64,000 nt of DNA, taken from an uncultured Actinomyces sp. (lineage in GTDB: Bacteria > Actinomycetota > Actinomycetes > Actinomycetales > Actinomycetaceae). Positions within the stretch are counted from its first letter, which is position 1, and each line of letters starts with the position of its first letter. Below, piece by piece: positions 63,401 to 64,000 of the stretch. The stretch is taken from the NCBI GenBank assembly GCA_938014245.1, contig CALLSD010000048.1:186001-250000 (forward strand), written 5' to 3'. The notes beneath the pieces are model-generated. The model was not told the DNA's origin. It was given only the letters and a program-made list of their open reading frames with translations, and searched no databases. The position numbers and the translations under genes were made by a program.

Positions 63401-63581
63401 GCAAAGTCGTGCGGTCAATGTCTATCGACTAGTTGCCCAGGACACGATTGAAGAGAAAGTTTGTCAGCTTCAGGCGCATAAGCAAAGGCTAATCGATACC
63501 GTCGTTGATGATGTTGGTGATGAGAGTACTCAGAGGATGGATATCGATCAATTGATCGAACTTTTGGGAGTGGGAGAGTGA
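60366..63581 (+). CDS. SNF2-family helicase with SWIM zinc finger
   Basis: 1071 residues from ATG 60366, within the end of imuB. N-terminal SWIM-like zinc finger Cys93-Cys95-Cys101-His103, a ~500-residue middle, then two RecA-like lobes: Walker A [9 protein letters not shown] near 630, DEAQ near 732 (the common DEAH/DEGH box is here DEAQ), [16 protein letters not shown], and the C-terminal [23 protein letters not shown] and NRAHRIGQS. Its position between imuB and dnaE2 is unexpected for the standard cassette and suggests a chromatin or stalled-polymerase remodeller in the SOS response; that is inference. Confidence 0.9.
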   Translation: [1071 protein letters not shown]

Positions 63582-63598
63582 AATCCCAGCAATAGATA

Positions 63599-63620
63599 TC
63601 GAACACCTGTTCGATATAAT
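63599..63620 (+). promoter_or_regulatory. dnaE2 promoter with perfect LexA box
   Basis: TCGAACACCTGTTCGA (63599-63614) is a perfect actinobacterial SOS box. It directly abuts a consensus TATAAT (63615-63620), which ends 6 nt before GTG 63627. LexA binding would block the -35/-10 region. Confidence 0.85.
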
Positions 63621-63626
63621 AGGGGG

Positions 63627-64000
63627 GTGGTTTCCCATCCTTATGCTGAGTTACACGCGCACTCCTACTTCACGTTTTTAGAGGGAACAGATGCCCCCGA
63701 AGACTACATCCTCTGCGCTAAGCAGCTCGGTCTTGACGCTCTTGCTCTGCTAGAGCGCGATGGAATGTACTCCCTGATCCGCTCCTTGCAGGCTGCGCGC
63801 GAGTCATCTTTCCCGTTGATTATTGGAACCGAGCTCACTCTTTCTACCGCTCAGTTTTCTCGCTACGATGGCAACGCCTCGATAGGATCACCTGGCTGGG
63901 GGCTCCCTTGTGGATGGGAAGATACCGGAATTCGCTTACCAATCCTCACAACATCTCACGATGGATATCGAGATCTGTGCTCGCTGATGAGCGAACGAAC
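63627..64000 (+). CDS. dnaE2: error-prone DNA polymerase DnaE2 (N-terminal part, cut by window end)
   Basis: The PHP domain of a C-family polymerase: YAELHAHSYFTFLEGTDAPEDYI, LGLDALALLERDGMYSLIRSL and FPLIIGTELTL. DnaE2 carries out translesion synthesis with ImuA'/ImuB after DNA damage. GTG 63627 is set by the -10 box 6 nt upstream (leaderless). The reading frame runs off the right edge at 64000; about 120 residues are visible of the expected ~1000 or more. Confidence 0.85.
   Translation, partial: MVSHPYAELHAHSYFTFLEGTDAPEDYILCAKQLGLDALALLERDGMYSLIRSLQAARESSFPLIIGTELTLSTAQFSRYDGNASIGSPGWGLPCGWEDTGIRLPILTTSHDGYRDLCSLMSER

Noticed and set aside
1..64000. CRISPR arrays, insertion sequences, rRNA genes
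   Set aside because: No regularly spaced repeats, transposase genes with terminal repeats or rRNA sequence were seen anywhere in the window.

Overview
The window looks like a chromosomal segment of a moderately high-GC actinobacterium, most likely of the Actinomycetaceae (Schaalia/Actinomyces-like). Supporting signs are the actinobacterial families DUF3043, DUF4191, DUF7455 and Rv2175c, the actinobacterial LexA box TCGAAC-N4-GTTCGA, many GTG and leaderless starts, an anchored-repeat zinc ABC locus, and a PPi-type phosphofructokinase (GGDD/PKTIDND) as reported for oral Actinomyces. The species is inferred, not proven.

Layout. (1) 1-3204: accessory DNA piled up at the 3' end of a tRNA-Arg gene. 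A roughly 2-kb unit is bounded by two copies of the tRNA 3' end (1126-1155 and 3134-3163). Each copy is overlapped by a paralogous small HTH regulator gene, with small membrane-protein genes of unknown function between. (2) 3205-7386: methionine synthesis (metF-metE), then a leaderless Met/Cys-rich 22-codon peptide gene and a stand-alone winged-helix regulator. A second candidate leader ORF precedes metF. (3) 7447-17485: ilvA, orn, an SSB, ettA, tesB, and a carbohydrate block (PTS EIIB, malQ, PTS EIIA-EIIB) followed by a GT2. (4) 17541-24157: a Zur-box-controlled five-gene operon with two surface proteins carrying a His-containing wall repeat, a zinc-type binding lipoprotein split by the same repeat, an ABC ATPase and a permease. 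(5) 24227-34745: MetP-MetS-type importer, HAD phosphatase, rRNA/tRNA methyltransferase, dipeptidase, glycerate kinase-like protein, ErpA, FKBP lipoprotein, orphan receiver, exonuclease, acyltransferase. (6) 34873-46891: PPi-PFK, class II DAHP synthase, PASTA kinase, Rv2175c-like protein, polyprenyl synthase (synteny shared with mycobacteria), USP, primary sigma factor, two YbjN proteins, DUF7455 and ParE. (7) 46950-57702: two double-GNAT genes, a polar amino-acid ABC importer, DUF4191, YagU-like protein, E2/E3 of a 2-oxoacid dehydrogenase complex, and TrmL. (8) 57704-64000: a PEBP protein, then an SOS mutagenesis locus imuA'-imuB-SNF2 helicase-dnaE2 with LexA boxes before the first and last genes; dnaE2 is cut by the window end.

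The most interesting signals are the sulfur-amino-acid leader peptides around metF/metE, the serial tRNA-Arg integration with a regulator gene reading into the tRNA, the SNF2/SWIM helicase embedded in the SOS mutasome cluster, and the repeated use of promoters whose -10 box lies exactly 6 nt from the start codon. All functions are inferred from sequence features read by eye; no database search was run.
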